Shown: positions 16,360-24,056 of the stretch, piece after piece
How the letters are laid out: each line of letters opens with the position of its first letter
Position numbering within the stretch: position 1 is the first letter of the stretch
Assembly: GCF_002236115.1 (NCBI RefSeq)
Contig: NZ_NIWT01000008.1
Span: 186,001-250,000, forward strand
DNA length: 64,000 nt
Source of the DNA: Pseudomonas jessenii
GTDB taxonomy: Bacteria; Pseudomonadota; Gammaproteobacteria; Pseudomonadales; Pseudomonadaceae
Direction: 5' to 3'
Made by a program: the position numbers and the translations under genes
The notes under the pieces: model-generated
What the model was told of the DNA's origin: nothing
Seen by the model: only the letters and a program-made list of their open reading frames with translations
Databases searched by the model: none

Positions 16360-18006
16360 TTAACCCGACTTGCCAGAGCGATCGACTTTTTCAACCGGCT
16401 CGACTTTTTCGACCTTCTCAACTTTTTCTGGCCGATCAACTTTGTCTATCTTCTCAACCTTTTCTGGCCGATCAACTTTCTCGACTTTCTCCGGACGTTC
16501 GACTTTCTCCACCTTCTCCACCTTCTCTACCTTCTCTACCCTCTCCACTTTCTCGATTCTGCCGGATTGCTCGACCCTCTCGACTCGCTCTGACTTGCCG
16601 GACTTGTCCACATCCACATCCACATCCACGTCCACGTCCACGTCCACGTCCACGTCCACGCGTTCAATCTTGTCGCCACCGCCATGACTGTCACTCCCCC
16701 CGTGGCGAGCATCGTCGACAACGCGGCCTTCGCTCTCGGAGCGGCCGCTCCTGTCACCGCCCGAGCTCCCTGAACTCCCCGAGCTGTCAGAGTTGCCGGA
16801 GTTGTCGGAGCCACTTGAGTCGATCGAGTTGCCCGAGCCACTTGAGTCGTCGGTGTCTTGCTCGCTGGTGCCGTGTCGTCCGTACCGGTTGCTCGCTGGC
16901 GAATCGGAGCGATCGCGGGGCAATTCAATACGCGTTGCCTGCACCTCCCGCGCGCCGGTGAACACGCCGTTGATCCGCACCCGTCGATCCAGCGCCAGCT
17001 CCGAAGCCTGCACACCGACAAACACGGTGTCGTGCGCCAGCGTCACATTAATGCCGCCCACCACCAAATGGCGGTCCTGCCGGCCCTGTACCAGACCCTC
17101 GATCACCGCATTGTGTGCCCGGCCAATGAAAGGCAGGCTCGGATCGGGGCGGCTTTGGTTCACGTCCAGCTCGCGGCCGGACCAATGGCCGCGCACCAGC
17201 ATTTCCTGCGCCGGGCCTGGGTGATTGCTGAGCTTGAGCCCCTGGAGATAGCCACTGCGATCCACCGGGCCGATGGCACTGGCCTCCTTGAGGCCGGGCG
17301 CCCGATCGATGCGGCTGGCCACAACTTCGCCACGAGCATCGCGCAGCCCGCTGACCCGCACGGGATCCCCCGGACGCAGGCCGGCAGCGACCTGGGCACC
17401 GTTGGCCAGGCGTACCGGTTGCCCCATGACGCGCATGGGCATGGAGTCGCGCGGCAGGGCTGTCAAAGGGCCTTCGTAGGCGTGCAGGATAGAAATGCGC
17501 CCGGCCTCCAGACCGCGCCGGGAATTGAACGCTTCCACGGCAACCACTTGGCCTACCGCCAGGCGGGTACTGGAGCTGGCGATGCCGTTCTCGCTGACAG
17601 GAACGTTTTTGTTGAAGTGCACTTCCACGCCATTGACGCAGATCGAGGCGAACCCGGTGATGGTGCCGACAATGCCGGTGCCACCGATTCCTCCGTTATC
17701 GTTGCTGATGCCCGTGCCACCCACTCCACCTGCAACGGCACCGGTGCCGCCAATGCCGCCAGGGCTCTTTTTCAGTGGTGCGCCGGTACCACCGATCCCA
17801 CCGTTGTCGGTGTCGATGCCGGTACCGCCCATGCCGCCAGGTGTTGCGCCCGTGCCGCCGGTGCCACCAGGTGCCTCGATGACCGGCACTTCGCTGGTGC
17901 CCGCATCATTCTGGCTGACACAGGCTGGGGCGGCTTGCAACACACTTGCAAGCCCGAGGCCCAGAACGAGGGCGACTGCACGAATCAGGCGCAATTTGAC
18001 GGTCAT
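16360..18006 (-). CDS. DUF5666-type secreted protein with GGxGGTG, VD and VEK repeats
   Basis: A 548-aa exported protein with a signal peptide (residues 1-26, ending LQAAPA). The N-terminal region has repeated GG(I/M/V)GGTG units. The middle (about 110-370) holds several small beta-domains of DUF5666 type (AVGQVVAVEAFNSR, GDPVRVSGLRD). The C-terminal third is low complexity: a Ser/Gly/Asp stretch, about ten VD dipeptides (DNA 16608-16670), then a long array of VEK/PEKVEKVD units (DNA 16385-16605). The start codon overlaps the DUF6502 stop (ATGA), so the two are translationally coupled. The repeats vary by simple codon reuse, so length probably varies between strains. Function unknown. Confidence 0.75.
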   Translation of the reverse strand: MTVKLRLIRAVALVLGLGLASVLQAAPACVSQNDAGTSEVPVIEAPGGTGGTGATPGGMGGTGIDTDNGGIGGTGAPLKKSPGGIGGTGAVAGGVGGTGISNDNGGIGGTGIVGTITGFASICVNGVEVHFNKNVPVSENGIASSSTRLAVGQVVAVEAFNSRRGLEAGRISILHAYEGPLTALPRDSMPMRVMGQPVRLANGAQVAAGLRPGDPVRVSGLRDARGEVVASRIDRAPGLKEASAIGPVDRSGYLQGLKLSNHPGPAQEMLVRGHWSGRELDVNQSRPDPSLPFIGRAHNAVIEGLVQGRQDRHLVVGGINVTLAHDTVFVGVQASELALDRRVRINGVFTGAREVQATRIELPRDRSDSPASNRYGRHGTSEQDTDDSSGSGNSIDSSGSDNSGNSDSSGSSGSSGGDRSGRSESEGRVVDDARHGGSDSHGGGDKIERVDVDVDVDVDVDVDVDVDKSGKSERVERVEQSGRIEKVERVEKVEKVEKVEKVERPEKVEKVDRPEKVEKIDKVDRPEKVEKVEKVEPVEKVDRSGKSG

Positions 18007-18845
18007 GGTTCAGGGGCTGTTGGCGAGTTGGGATCGGAAGCTTCAGTGTAGAAGTACAAGCCGACTGTGATGCGCTGGCGCGGTTCAAGGCTGGGCAGGT
18101 CCCGGGACTCCAGTTCGGCGGCGAGTCGGTTGAAGCTCAACAGGGCCTGCATTCCCTCGCTGGCCACGGCCTCGCGTAACGCCTCGACGCTCATCGGGGC
18201 CAGTGCGTCATAGTGGACGCTGCGTTCAAAAAAGGCCGGGGCTTCGCTGCTCAGGTTGTGAACCGCAGCGCAAGCATGATCGTGCAGATTGTGCCCCAGG
18301 TAAGCCGCTTTCTCATCGAAGCCCTTTTGTGGCACGAAGGCCTGGGCTTCAAGGTGCACGCGCTCTTGTTCGTCAAGGCGCACGACCCCCAGGCGCAGCC
18401 ACTCGTCCAGCACCACCCGCGCCCTGATATCGGTACTGACCTTCGCCACCAAGGCGTCAAAGGAGCGGTCGCCGCCGACACTGGCCAATCGAGGCAACGG
18501 CAGTGGCTGGCCGGCGTCGTTGCAGAAAGGCGCGCTGGCCCAGGCGTTGACCAGTTGTGCACCAAACGTGATGTTTTCCGGAAGCGTGGAAGCAGCCGGA
18601 TCACCGGCATTGCGCAAGCGCCGTACATCTTTGCGGTGCACACCGGTGAGCAGGCTGATGCGGCTGTCGGTCGGTGCCTTCTCGCCCAGGCGGAACTCAC
18701 GGTCCGCCACTTCGACGAAAACCTCCTTGAGCAGGTCGGCAAACACCAGGTAGGTGACGCCTTTGCGCAGCATCAGGCGCACCAGCGGCCGCATGACATG
18801 TCGCAAGGCTTTGAGGAGCGAGGTGGGCAGCGTTGACGATTGCAT
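18003..18845 (-). CDS. DUF6502 family protein
   Basis: A 280-aa cytoplasmic protein matching the DUF6502 family: LLKALRHVMRPLVRLMLRKG near the N-terminus, then LTGVHRKDVRRLR (about residues 66-78), which looks like a helix-turn-helix. It could therefore be a DNA-binding regulator of the repeat protein it precedes; this is inference. It overlaps the DUF5666 gene by ATGA. Its upstream region carries the second copy of the GTGGGAA palindrome next to a TATACT -10 box. Confidence 0.72.
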   Translation of the reverse strand: MQSSTLPTSLLKALRHVMRPLVRLMLRKGVTYLVFADLLKEVFVEVADREFRLGEKAPTDSRISLLTGVHRKDVRRLRNAGDPAASTLPENITFGAQLVNAWASAPFCNDAGQPLPLPRLASVGGDRSFDALVAKVSTDIRARVVLDEWLRLGVVRLDEQERVHLEAQAFVPQKGFDEKAAYLGHNLHDHACAAVHNLSSEAPAFFERSVHYDALAPMSVEALREAVASEGMQALLSFNRLAAELESRDLPSLEPRQRITVGLYFYTEASDPNSPTAPEP

Positions 18846-18868
18846 TCAGCGAATTCCTGGGTAGATAA

Positions 18869-18900
18869 CCCCAGTATAGCCGCGTGGGAAATAATCCCAT
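18869..18900 (-). promoter_or_regulatory. Palindromic operator/promoter, copy 2, for DUF6502-DUF5666
   Basis: GTGGGAA (18884-18890), ATA, ATCCCAT (18894-18900). Read on the minus strand the palindrome is followed by CGCGGC and a good -10, TATACT, about 25 bp before the DUF6502 start codon. Palindrome, spacing and -10 position match the copy upstream of the repeat protein at 12540. Confidence 0.55.
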
Positions 18901-18995
18901 GAATTTACCGAGAGCCGTGCCAACGCAATACCCGTTGCTATCCGGGAGCAGCTTGGGAGCAATTCGTCAGTCTTACAGTTTCGCCTGATTTTTAT

Positions 18996-19016
18996 GCGCG
19001 GGAACTTTTCCCGCGC
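18996..19016. terminator. Perfect GC-rich hairpin between two minus-strand genes
   Basis: GCGCGGGAA / TTCCCGCGC with a 3-nt loop (CTT), 35 bp beyond the stop of the membrane-protein gene. It may end that transcript, although no T-run follows on the minus strand. It also contains the GGGAA...TTCCC core of the two palindromes described nearby, so a regulatory role is possible. Confidence 0.4.
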
Positions 19017-19050
19017 AATGAAGCTGGCCCGAATTTACAGGAATGGATCG

Positions 19051-19623
19051 CTACCCCGGTACCGAGTTTTTTTGCGCATCGACACTGCCCGCCCTGCCGG
19101 CAACTGCCAGTGCCACGCAACAGGCCAGCAACGAGAATGCGACGAATGCGCCCATCACATGCAGGTAAGGCAACACGTGATTCCAGGCTCGAGCCACGCC
19201 CAGGAAAGCGGCGAATAGCCAACCGCTCATGGAAAACGCACCCAACAAGGCGAGCCGCGTGCGGCCTGCACTGCGCAGTGCGACGAATGGAGCCTTTTGC
19301 AGCAGCGGGAAGCCGACTCGATGCAAGAGTGCACCGTTGAGGCTCAGCAGCGCGACGACCGTCACCTTGGCCCAGAGTTTCTGATTGAGCAGATACGCGT
19401 CGCCTTCATTGAGGTAACCCTGAAGCACCAGCAACAGTCCACTTGCCCAAAGGGCCAGCAGTGCAAGGCTGACGATCTTCTGAGTTTCATCGAGGTATTC
19501 AAGCCTCGCCTGGTCCAGTACTTCCTTGCGCCAACTCCAAAGCTTGTGATCCGCCTGCAACACCCTCCCCAGGGCAATACACGTAGCGAGCAGATGACCG
19601 TACACGAGAAGCATTTTGAGCAT
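19051..19623 (-). CDS. Multi-pass inner-membrane protein of unknown function
   Basis: A 190-aa protein with about five hydrophobic segments (near residues 1-20, 47-68, 84-102, 123-145 and 150-172), separated by short basic loops. The pattern (LLVYGHLLATCIALGRVLQ at the start, LHVMGAFVAFSLL near the end) resembles small DUF2214-like membrane proteins, but I cannot assign it firmly. The start has AAGG upstream. It is transcribed alone; no partner gene is apparent. Confidence 0.65.
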   Translation of the reverse strand: MLKMLLVYGHLLATCIALGRVLQADHKLWSWRKEVLDQARLEYLDETQKIVSLALLALWASGLLLVLQGYLNEGDAYLLNQKLWAKVTVVALLSLNGALLHRVGFPLLQKAPFVALRSAGRTRLALLGAFSMSGWLFAAFLGVARAWNHVLPYLHVMGAFVAFSLLACCVALAVAGRAGSVDAQKNSVPG

Positions 19624-19748
19624 TGCCTTGACCTTATTATTGTTTTGGCGCTGCGTTCCCTGCTTCGCTGAATTGAAACCGAATGATACAAATTTGCAAT
19701 TGCACCTTCAAGACAAATCCTCGTTAACACGCACCTGCACAGACCACC

Positions 19749-19766
19749 ATACGACTTTCGTCGTAT
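19749..19766. promoter_or_regulatory. Operator-like palindrome
   Basis: ATACGAC (19749-19755), TTTC, GTCGTAT (19760-19766): perfect 7-bp arms, in the gap between a divergent membrane-protein gene and the reductase gene at 19891. It is a candidate binding site for a regulator of either gene; no promoter boxes are clear beside it. Confidence 0.3.
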
Positions 19767-19890
19767 ATGGGCCGCGCACTTTGTTGTCGATTTCACAGCG
19801 TCTGGTTCGACTACCTTTCAGGGAACGGTCTCAAGGAATTGCAGACTTCCCTGTCTAAACGCTTAAACCGGAATGAATCAGGAGAAGAGC

Positions 19891-20517
19891 ATGCGCACAC
19901 TGACCGTTGCCGCATTCGTGAGTCTGGACGGCGTCATGCAAGCGCCTGGCGGGCCCGAAGAGGATTCCAGTAGCGGATTCCGCTTCGGTGGCTGGATCGT
20001 GCCCTACGCCGACAAAACCACCGGCCAGGCCGTACAGGACCTGTTCTCGCAGCCATTCGAGTTGCTGCTGGGGCGTCGCACCTACGACATCTTCGCCGCC
20101 TATTGGCCGAACATTCAGGCCGATTCAACCCATCACACCATCGCTGACCTGTTCAACGCCGTCCCCAAGCATGTGGCCACCCATCGCGCCGACTCGCTGG
20201 CCTGGCACAACAGTCATGCGCTGAAGGGCAACCTGGTCGACGCGATCAACGCGCTTAAACGCCAGGACGGTCCTCAGCTTCTGACCCAAGGCAGCGGCGA
20301 TCTGGTGCGCCAACTGCTTGCCGCCGGCCTGGTGGACGAGTTGCGGCTGATGATTCATCCCATCCTGCTGGGGCGCGGCAAGCGCCTGTTCGACGACAAC
20401 GCACAAGCGTCAGCCTTCACCCTGGTGAATTCGATCAGTTCACCCGGGGGTGTGCTGATCGCCCGCTACATCCGCAGTGGCGAAGTGCGTACAGGTTCAT
20501 TCGAAGGCGTCAGGTAG
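19891..20517 (+). CDS. Dihydrofolate-reductase-like protein (RibD C-terminal domain family)
   Basis: A 208-aa protein of the RibD_C/YyaP-YwjB group of NADPH-dependent reductases. It has the N-terminal VAAFVSLDGVMQAPGGPEED, GRRTYDIFAAYWPN (about residues 55-68), and the C-terminal GSGDLVRQLLAAGLVDELRL and HPILLGRGKRLF blocks that form the nucleotide-binding fold. The substrate of these stand-alone proteins is unknown. ATG 19891 has AGGAG six bases upstream; an ATG at 19873 in the same frame is less likely. Confidence 0.82.
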   Translation: MRTLTVAAFVSLDGVMQAPGGPEEDSSSGFRFGGWIVPYADKTTGQAVQDLFSQPFELLLGRRTYDIFAAYWPNIQADSTHHTIADLFNAVPKHVATHRADSLAWHNSHALKGNLVDAINALKRQDGPQLLTQGSGDLVRQLLAAGLVDELRLMIHPILLGRGKRLFDDNAQASAFTLVNSISSPGGVLIARYIRSGEVRTGSFEGVR

Positions 20518-20613
20518 CGATAGCCTGCATCTGTGTCACCCAGGTGAAATTAAGCTTGGGCTAAGGTTGCCCCTTTAGTCTTCGACCCTTTCGGGTAGTC
20601 GAGCATTTCGAAG

Positions 20614-21420
20614 ATGGGTCGTGTCGATACAAACGCCAAGCCACCGTTCAGCATCGTTCTGGTTAATTACAAAACTCCGGAGCTCACCAGGATCTGCCTG
20701 GAACTGTTGCAGGAGCATGTCCAAAAATCAGGCATTGCGGTCTGGGTGGTCGATAACGGTTCGGCGGACGCCAGCGTCGAGTATTTGCGCTCGCTCGACT
20801 GGATCAACCTGATCGAACGCGATGCCCCCACCAAAGAACCGGGGCACATCGCCCATGGCAAAGCGCTGGACATGGCGCTGGCCAGGGTCAATACCGACTA
20901 CCTGTTCCTGATGCACACCGACACGTTCGTCTTCGATGCAAACGTCTTTGCGATGATGATGGACCACTGCACCAAGGATCAAAACGTCATCGCGGTCGGT
21001 TGCACGGAGCAACTCAACCGCGGACTGCCAAGGACCGTTTGGCGCTTCACTTCACGCCTGATCAAGCACCACTACCGACGCCTGAAGCAATCGCTCGGCC
21101 TGCGCTCGAAGGACCCGAAGCCCTACAAGGAAACCCACTTGAAAAGCTTTTGCACGCTATGGAATGGCAGGCTGATGAAGCAGCAGGGTTTGCATTTTCA
21201 GATCGATGACCGCGTGCCCGGTTATGAGCTGCAAGACCGCGTGATCAGGCTTGGCTACAAAGTCGTGTTCCTTTCGCCCGGCAAAATCTTCAAGTACCTG
21301 GACCACGTCCAGTCTGGCACCGTCGCTGCTGCAGGCGGATATGGCCAAGGTCATCGACGGACGAAAATGTACCAGGACATTCTCAAGCGCTTCAGTGCAA
21401 CCCACTCCTCGATATCTTGA
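20614..21420 (+). CDS. Family 2 glycosyltransferase (GT-A fold), paralogue 2
   Basis: A 268-aa paralogue of the glycosyltransferase at 13719, with the same motifs: FSIVLVNYKTPE, VVDNGSAD, IAHGKALD, MHTDTFVFD, KPYKETHLKSFCTLWNG and the YLDHVQSGTVAAAGG end. Codon use is more G/C-ending than paralogue 1, like the resident genome. It has no oxygenase partner and ends just before a strong bidirectional terminator. It probably transfers a sugar to a cell-surface acceptor; specificity is unknown. Confidence 0.82.
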   Translation: MGRVDTNAKPPFSIVLVNYKTPELTRICLELLQEHVQKSGIAVWVVDNGSADASVEYLRSLDWINLIERDAPTKEPGHIAHGKALDMALARVNTDYLFLMHTDTFVFDANVFAMMMDHCTKDQNVIAVGCTEQLNRGLPRTVWRFTSRLIKHHYRRLKQSLGLRSKDPKPYKETHLKSFCTLWNGRLMKQQGLHFQIDDRVPGYELQDRVIRLGYKVVFLSPGKIFKYLDHVQSGTVAAAGGYGQGHRRTKMYQDILKRFSATHSSIS

Positions 21421-21436
21421 ACAAACCCGCGCCCGC

Positions 21437-21475
21437 AAAAAAGCCCACTGACCGTCGCCGGTTCAGTGGGCTTTT
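21437..21475. terminator. Bidirectional intrinsic terminator (copy 1 of 3)
   Basis: AAGCCCACTGA / TCAGTGGGCTT stem with an inner ACCG/CGGT pairing, flanked by A-runs on one side and T-runs on the other. It can end both the GT2 gene (plus) and the sorAB operon (minus). Nearly the same sequence recurs at 23753-23792 and 24001-24042. Confidence 0.85.
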
Positions 21476-21495
21476 CGCATCAGGCCGAGACTGAC

Positions 21496-22149
21496 CTACT
21501 GTTGCAGGATAAAAGTCGCCAGGCTTTTCAGGTCGTCCGGGCTCAACTGCGCGAACGGCGGCATGGGCACATCCCCCCACTTTCCGCTGCCGCCGCGCTG
21601 GATGCTGGACATAAGCCTGTCCATTGCCTGCGGGTCCTTGGCATATTTGGCCACCACATCGCGGTAGGCCGGGCCTACCACTTTGTGATCGGTCGCGTGG
21701 CAGGACAGACAGGCATTGTTCTGCAGCAAAGCCTTGGCGTCGACTTTTGCCCCAGCCCCAGCCACCGCCGGGAGCTGGGCCGCCGGGGCGTTCGAGGCCG
21801 CCAGAACATCGGCATCATTGGCCTTCGCACTGCCGTAGGTCACCGCCAGGTAAGCGCCGATAACACTCACATCCCGGTCGCTGATCGGGGCGCCGTACAC
21901 GTGCTGCATCTTGCCCGCTTCCGCGGTCCACTGCGCCAGGCTCATACCAGGCGGCTGGAAGTTGATGTAATCGGCCGAATGGCAGACGGAACACTTCTGC
22001 TGCGCCAAAGCGTAGCCAGGCATCGTGCTGGGCTTGAACGCAGCCGTTTCAGGCGGCAGCGTGATGGACAGCGGCGCGGCGCCAGCCAGGGTGGCCAGAC
22101 AAACCTGAGCCGCGCAGAGCAAGGCGGTCATGCATTTCACAAGTTTCAT
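21496..22149 (-). CDS. Diheme cytochrome c, sulfite dehydrogenase subunit (SorB-like)
   Basis: A 217-aa periplasmic cytochrome c with a signal peptide (to about residue 25, TLAGAA) and two haem-binding motifs, C53-SV-CH57 and C147-LS-CH151. The second domain is a standard class I fold with the Met ligand in DVPMPPFAQLS; the first looks like a second small cytochrome domain. It follows the SorA gene by 10 bp, so it should accept the electrons from sulfite oxidation. It is larger than the monohaem SorB of Starkeya. Confidence 0.82.
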   Translation of the reverse strand: MKLVKCMTALLCAAQVCLATLAGAAPLSITLPPETAAFKPSTMPGYALAQQKCSVCHSADYINFQPPGMSLAQWTAEAGKMQHVYGAPISDRDVSVIGAYLAVTYGSAKANDADVLAASNAPAAQLPAVAGAGAKVDAKALLQNNACLSCHATDHKVVGPAYRDVVAKYAKDPQAMDRLMSSIQRGGSGKWGDVPMPPFAQLSPDDLKSLATFILQQ

Positions 22150-22159
22150 GCGGCCCTCC

Positions 22160-23419
22160 TCAGGCGACGGTCACGTGGGTGGTTTCGACGACGTGGCGGC
22201 GGTAGCCAGCGGGATTCCAGTCGGCCTGCAGCGGTTGCGTCTCGCCAGCACTGTTGCTGGCCCGCACCATCAATGGTGTGGCGCCCTTGCCGGTAAAGGT
22301 GATCGGCAGTGTCCACTCACGGAAGGAGTAACGGCCAAGGTCCTGCCCGAGCGTGGATTCACGCCAGGTTTTTCCGCCGTCGATCGACACCTCCACCTTG
22401 TTGACCCCAACGCCACCGTCGAACGCGATGCCCTTGAGCACCACGCTTTTGTTCAGCGGCAGTACATCGCCGTGTTTAACACTGGTGATGAAACTGCGCA
22501 CCGGCAATCTGGAAATCGGCTGGGTTTTCGCCGCCGTGGTGCCTGGGGCAATACAGAAGCAATCGTTATCCGGAACCCGGTAACCCTTGGCCATGAAGAA
22601 ACCGTCGTAGGTATGGTCGACGACTTCGATCTCACTCAGGTGCTTGACCCAGTAGGTGCCGAAGTAGCCTGGCACCACCAGACGAATCGGGTATCCGTTG
22701 AGAAATGGCAGGTCGGTGCCATTCATCGACCACGCGATCATGGGCTCGCCGTCCATGGCATGACTGATGTCCAGCGCCTTGATGAACTCCGGCGTGCTTG
22801 GCAACACCGGCTTATCGAGCCCACGGAAAGTCACTTGCCGGGCCTCGGCTTTCACACCGGCCTTTTCCAATACCGCCTTGAGTGGTACCCCTACCCAGCG
22901 CGCATTGCCCATGGAGCCATTGCCCAACTGAGCACCGAACACGCGAGGCATCGAGAAGCCACGACTGTTACCCGAACACTGATTGACGGCCACCACTTCC
23001 ACCGGGGCGGCAAGGGCCTTGAGCTCGGCAAGGGAAAGCGACAGCGGCGTGTCGACCAAGCCCTTGATCGTCAGGCGGTAGCTGTCCGGATCGATGCTGG
23101 TCGGGAAATTGGCCAGGTGGTAACGCACGAAAAAGGCGTCATTGGGCGTGATCGGTCCTTCGTTGAAGACCGGGAACGGCGTCTCCAGATGCGGCGGCCG
23201 AGTAGTCACCAGGGTCAACGGGCGTTTTTGCGGGTATTGCACCAGCGGTCGTGGGCCTGCGGCAAAGGTCACGTCTTCGACGGATTCACTGGCCGCTGCG
23301 GATTCGTCGGCTGCCCTGGCCAGGCTTGCCAACGGCGACGCCGCCAAAGCCAAAGTGAAAGCATCGCGTAAAACCCGCCGGCGGCTCGGCTGGCTGCTGT
23401 CTACAAAACTGAACTTCAT
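22160..23419 (-). CDS. sorA: Sulfite dehydrogenase molybdopterin subunit (SorA-like)
   Basis: A 419-aa sulfite-oxidase-family molybdoenzyme exported by the Tat system (SRRRVLRDAF at residues 12-21). The molybdenum-ligating Cys is C148 in VAVNQCSGNSRG. The C-terminal dimerisation domain begins around residue 310 (VVLKGIAFDGGVGVNKVEVS). It oxidises sulfite to sulfate in the periplasm and passes electrons to the cytochrome encoded next. SoxC-type sulfane dehydrogenase is a close relative; no other sox genes are nearby, so sulfite is the more likely substrate. Confidence 0.85.
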   Translation of the reverse strand: MKFSFVDSSQPSRRRVLRDAFTLALAASPLASLARAADESAAASESVEDVTFAAGPRPLVQYPQKRPLTLVTTRPPHLETPFPVFNEGPITPNDAFFVRYHLANFPTSIDPDSYRLTIKGLVDTPLSLSLAELKALAAPVEVVAVNQCSGNSRGFSMPRVFGAQLGNGSMGNARWVGVPLKAVLEKAGVKAEARQVTFRGLDKPVLPSTPEFIKALDISHAMDGEPMIAWSMNGTDLPFLNGYPIRLVVPGYFGTYWVKHLSEIEVVDHTYDGFFMAKGYRVPDNDCFCIAPGTTAAKTQPISRLPVRSFITSVKHGDVLPLNKSVVLKGIAFDGGVGVNKVEVSIDGGKTWRESTLGQDLGRYSFREWTLPITFTGKGATPLMVRASNSAGETQPLQADWNPAGYRRHVVETTHVTVA

Positions 23420-23458
23420 TCTGCGCTCTCTATGATTGTTTTATTGAGATGCAACTGA

Positions 23459-23560
23459 CTGTGGGAGCGAGCTTGCTCGCGATGGTCGTTAACGAAAACG
23501 CGTGCTTACTGACTAAACGCAGCGCACTTGAGTCCATCGCGAGCCAGCTCGCTCCTACAA
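23459..23560. repeat. REP pair (REPIN)
   Basis: Forward GTGGGAGCGAGCTTGCTCGC at 23461 and an inverted, slightly degenerate copy (GCGAGCCAGCTCGCTCCTAC) ending near 23559, about 50 bp apart. Typical P. fluorescens-group REP doublet. Confidence 0.9.
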
Positions 23561-23752
23561 ATTCCCGCCAGGGCGGAGAGGTATCAGGCTTACGGTTTCG
23601 CCTTACCGAGGTCGGAAAACAAACCAGTATCGTCAGGGCCGAACTGCCTGCTTCTCATTGAGCGTCAGTGACTTGACAATTGATGACAGCCCCCCCCGTT
23701 ACGGCCGGCGTAGACGCTCCGAGCTCAAAGCGTTGCCTGTGCCATCTCCCAC

Positions 23753-23792
23753 AAAAAAACCCACTGACCGTCGCCGGTTCAGTGGGTTTTTT
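23753..23792. terminator. Orphan intrinsic terminator (copy 2 of 3)
   Basis: AAAACCCACTGA / TCAGTGGGTTTT hairpin with the same inner ACCGTCGCCGGT as copies 1 and 3, followed by a T-run. No protein gene ends here, which makes it a candidate end of a small RNA or a duplicated terminator. Confidence 0.7.
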
Positions 23793-23867
23793 CACATCAG
23801 TCTAAAAACTGCCCTCGCCTGCTGCCGCCAAGGCAATGGTCTGTCCAAATTGCATAAACGCCAGCTT

Positions 23868-23968
23868 GTAGGAGCGAGCTTGCTCGCGATGGACGTCAAC
23901 GATAACGCGTGCTGCCTGAGTGCCCGCGTTGTCCTGGCGTTTTTCGCGAGCAGGCTCGCTCCTACAGG
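23868..23968. repeat. REP pair (REPIN)
   Basis: Forward GTAGGAGCGAGCTTGCTCGC and inverted GCGAGCAGGCTCGCTCCTAC separated by about 55 bp. Confidence 0.9.
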
Positions 23969-24000
23969 GAATCAGGGGTATTTCGAGGGATCCGAGAGCA

Positions 24001-24042
24001 AAAAAGCCCACTGACCGTCGCCGGTTCAGTGGGCTTTTTTTG
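24001..24042. terminator. Intrinsic terminator of mqo (copy 3 of 3)
   Basis: AAGCCCACTGA / TCAGTGGGCTT hairpin with A-run and T-run on opposite sides, 15 bp beyond the mqo stop. Nearly identical to the elements at 21437 and 23753. Confidence 0.85.
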
Positions 24043-24056
24043 ATCCGGCAGTCTAA

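Larger units (their letters stand above)
23420..24056. other. Gene-free region with two REPINs and two terminators
   Basis: 637 bp between sorA and mqo. It holds REP pairs at 23459-23560 and 23868-23968, an orphan terminator at 23753-23792 and the mqo terminator at 24001-24042. TTGACA at 23673-23678, upstream of the orphan terminator, could be a -35 box for a small RNA. No protein-coding gene is credible here. Confidence 0.6.
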
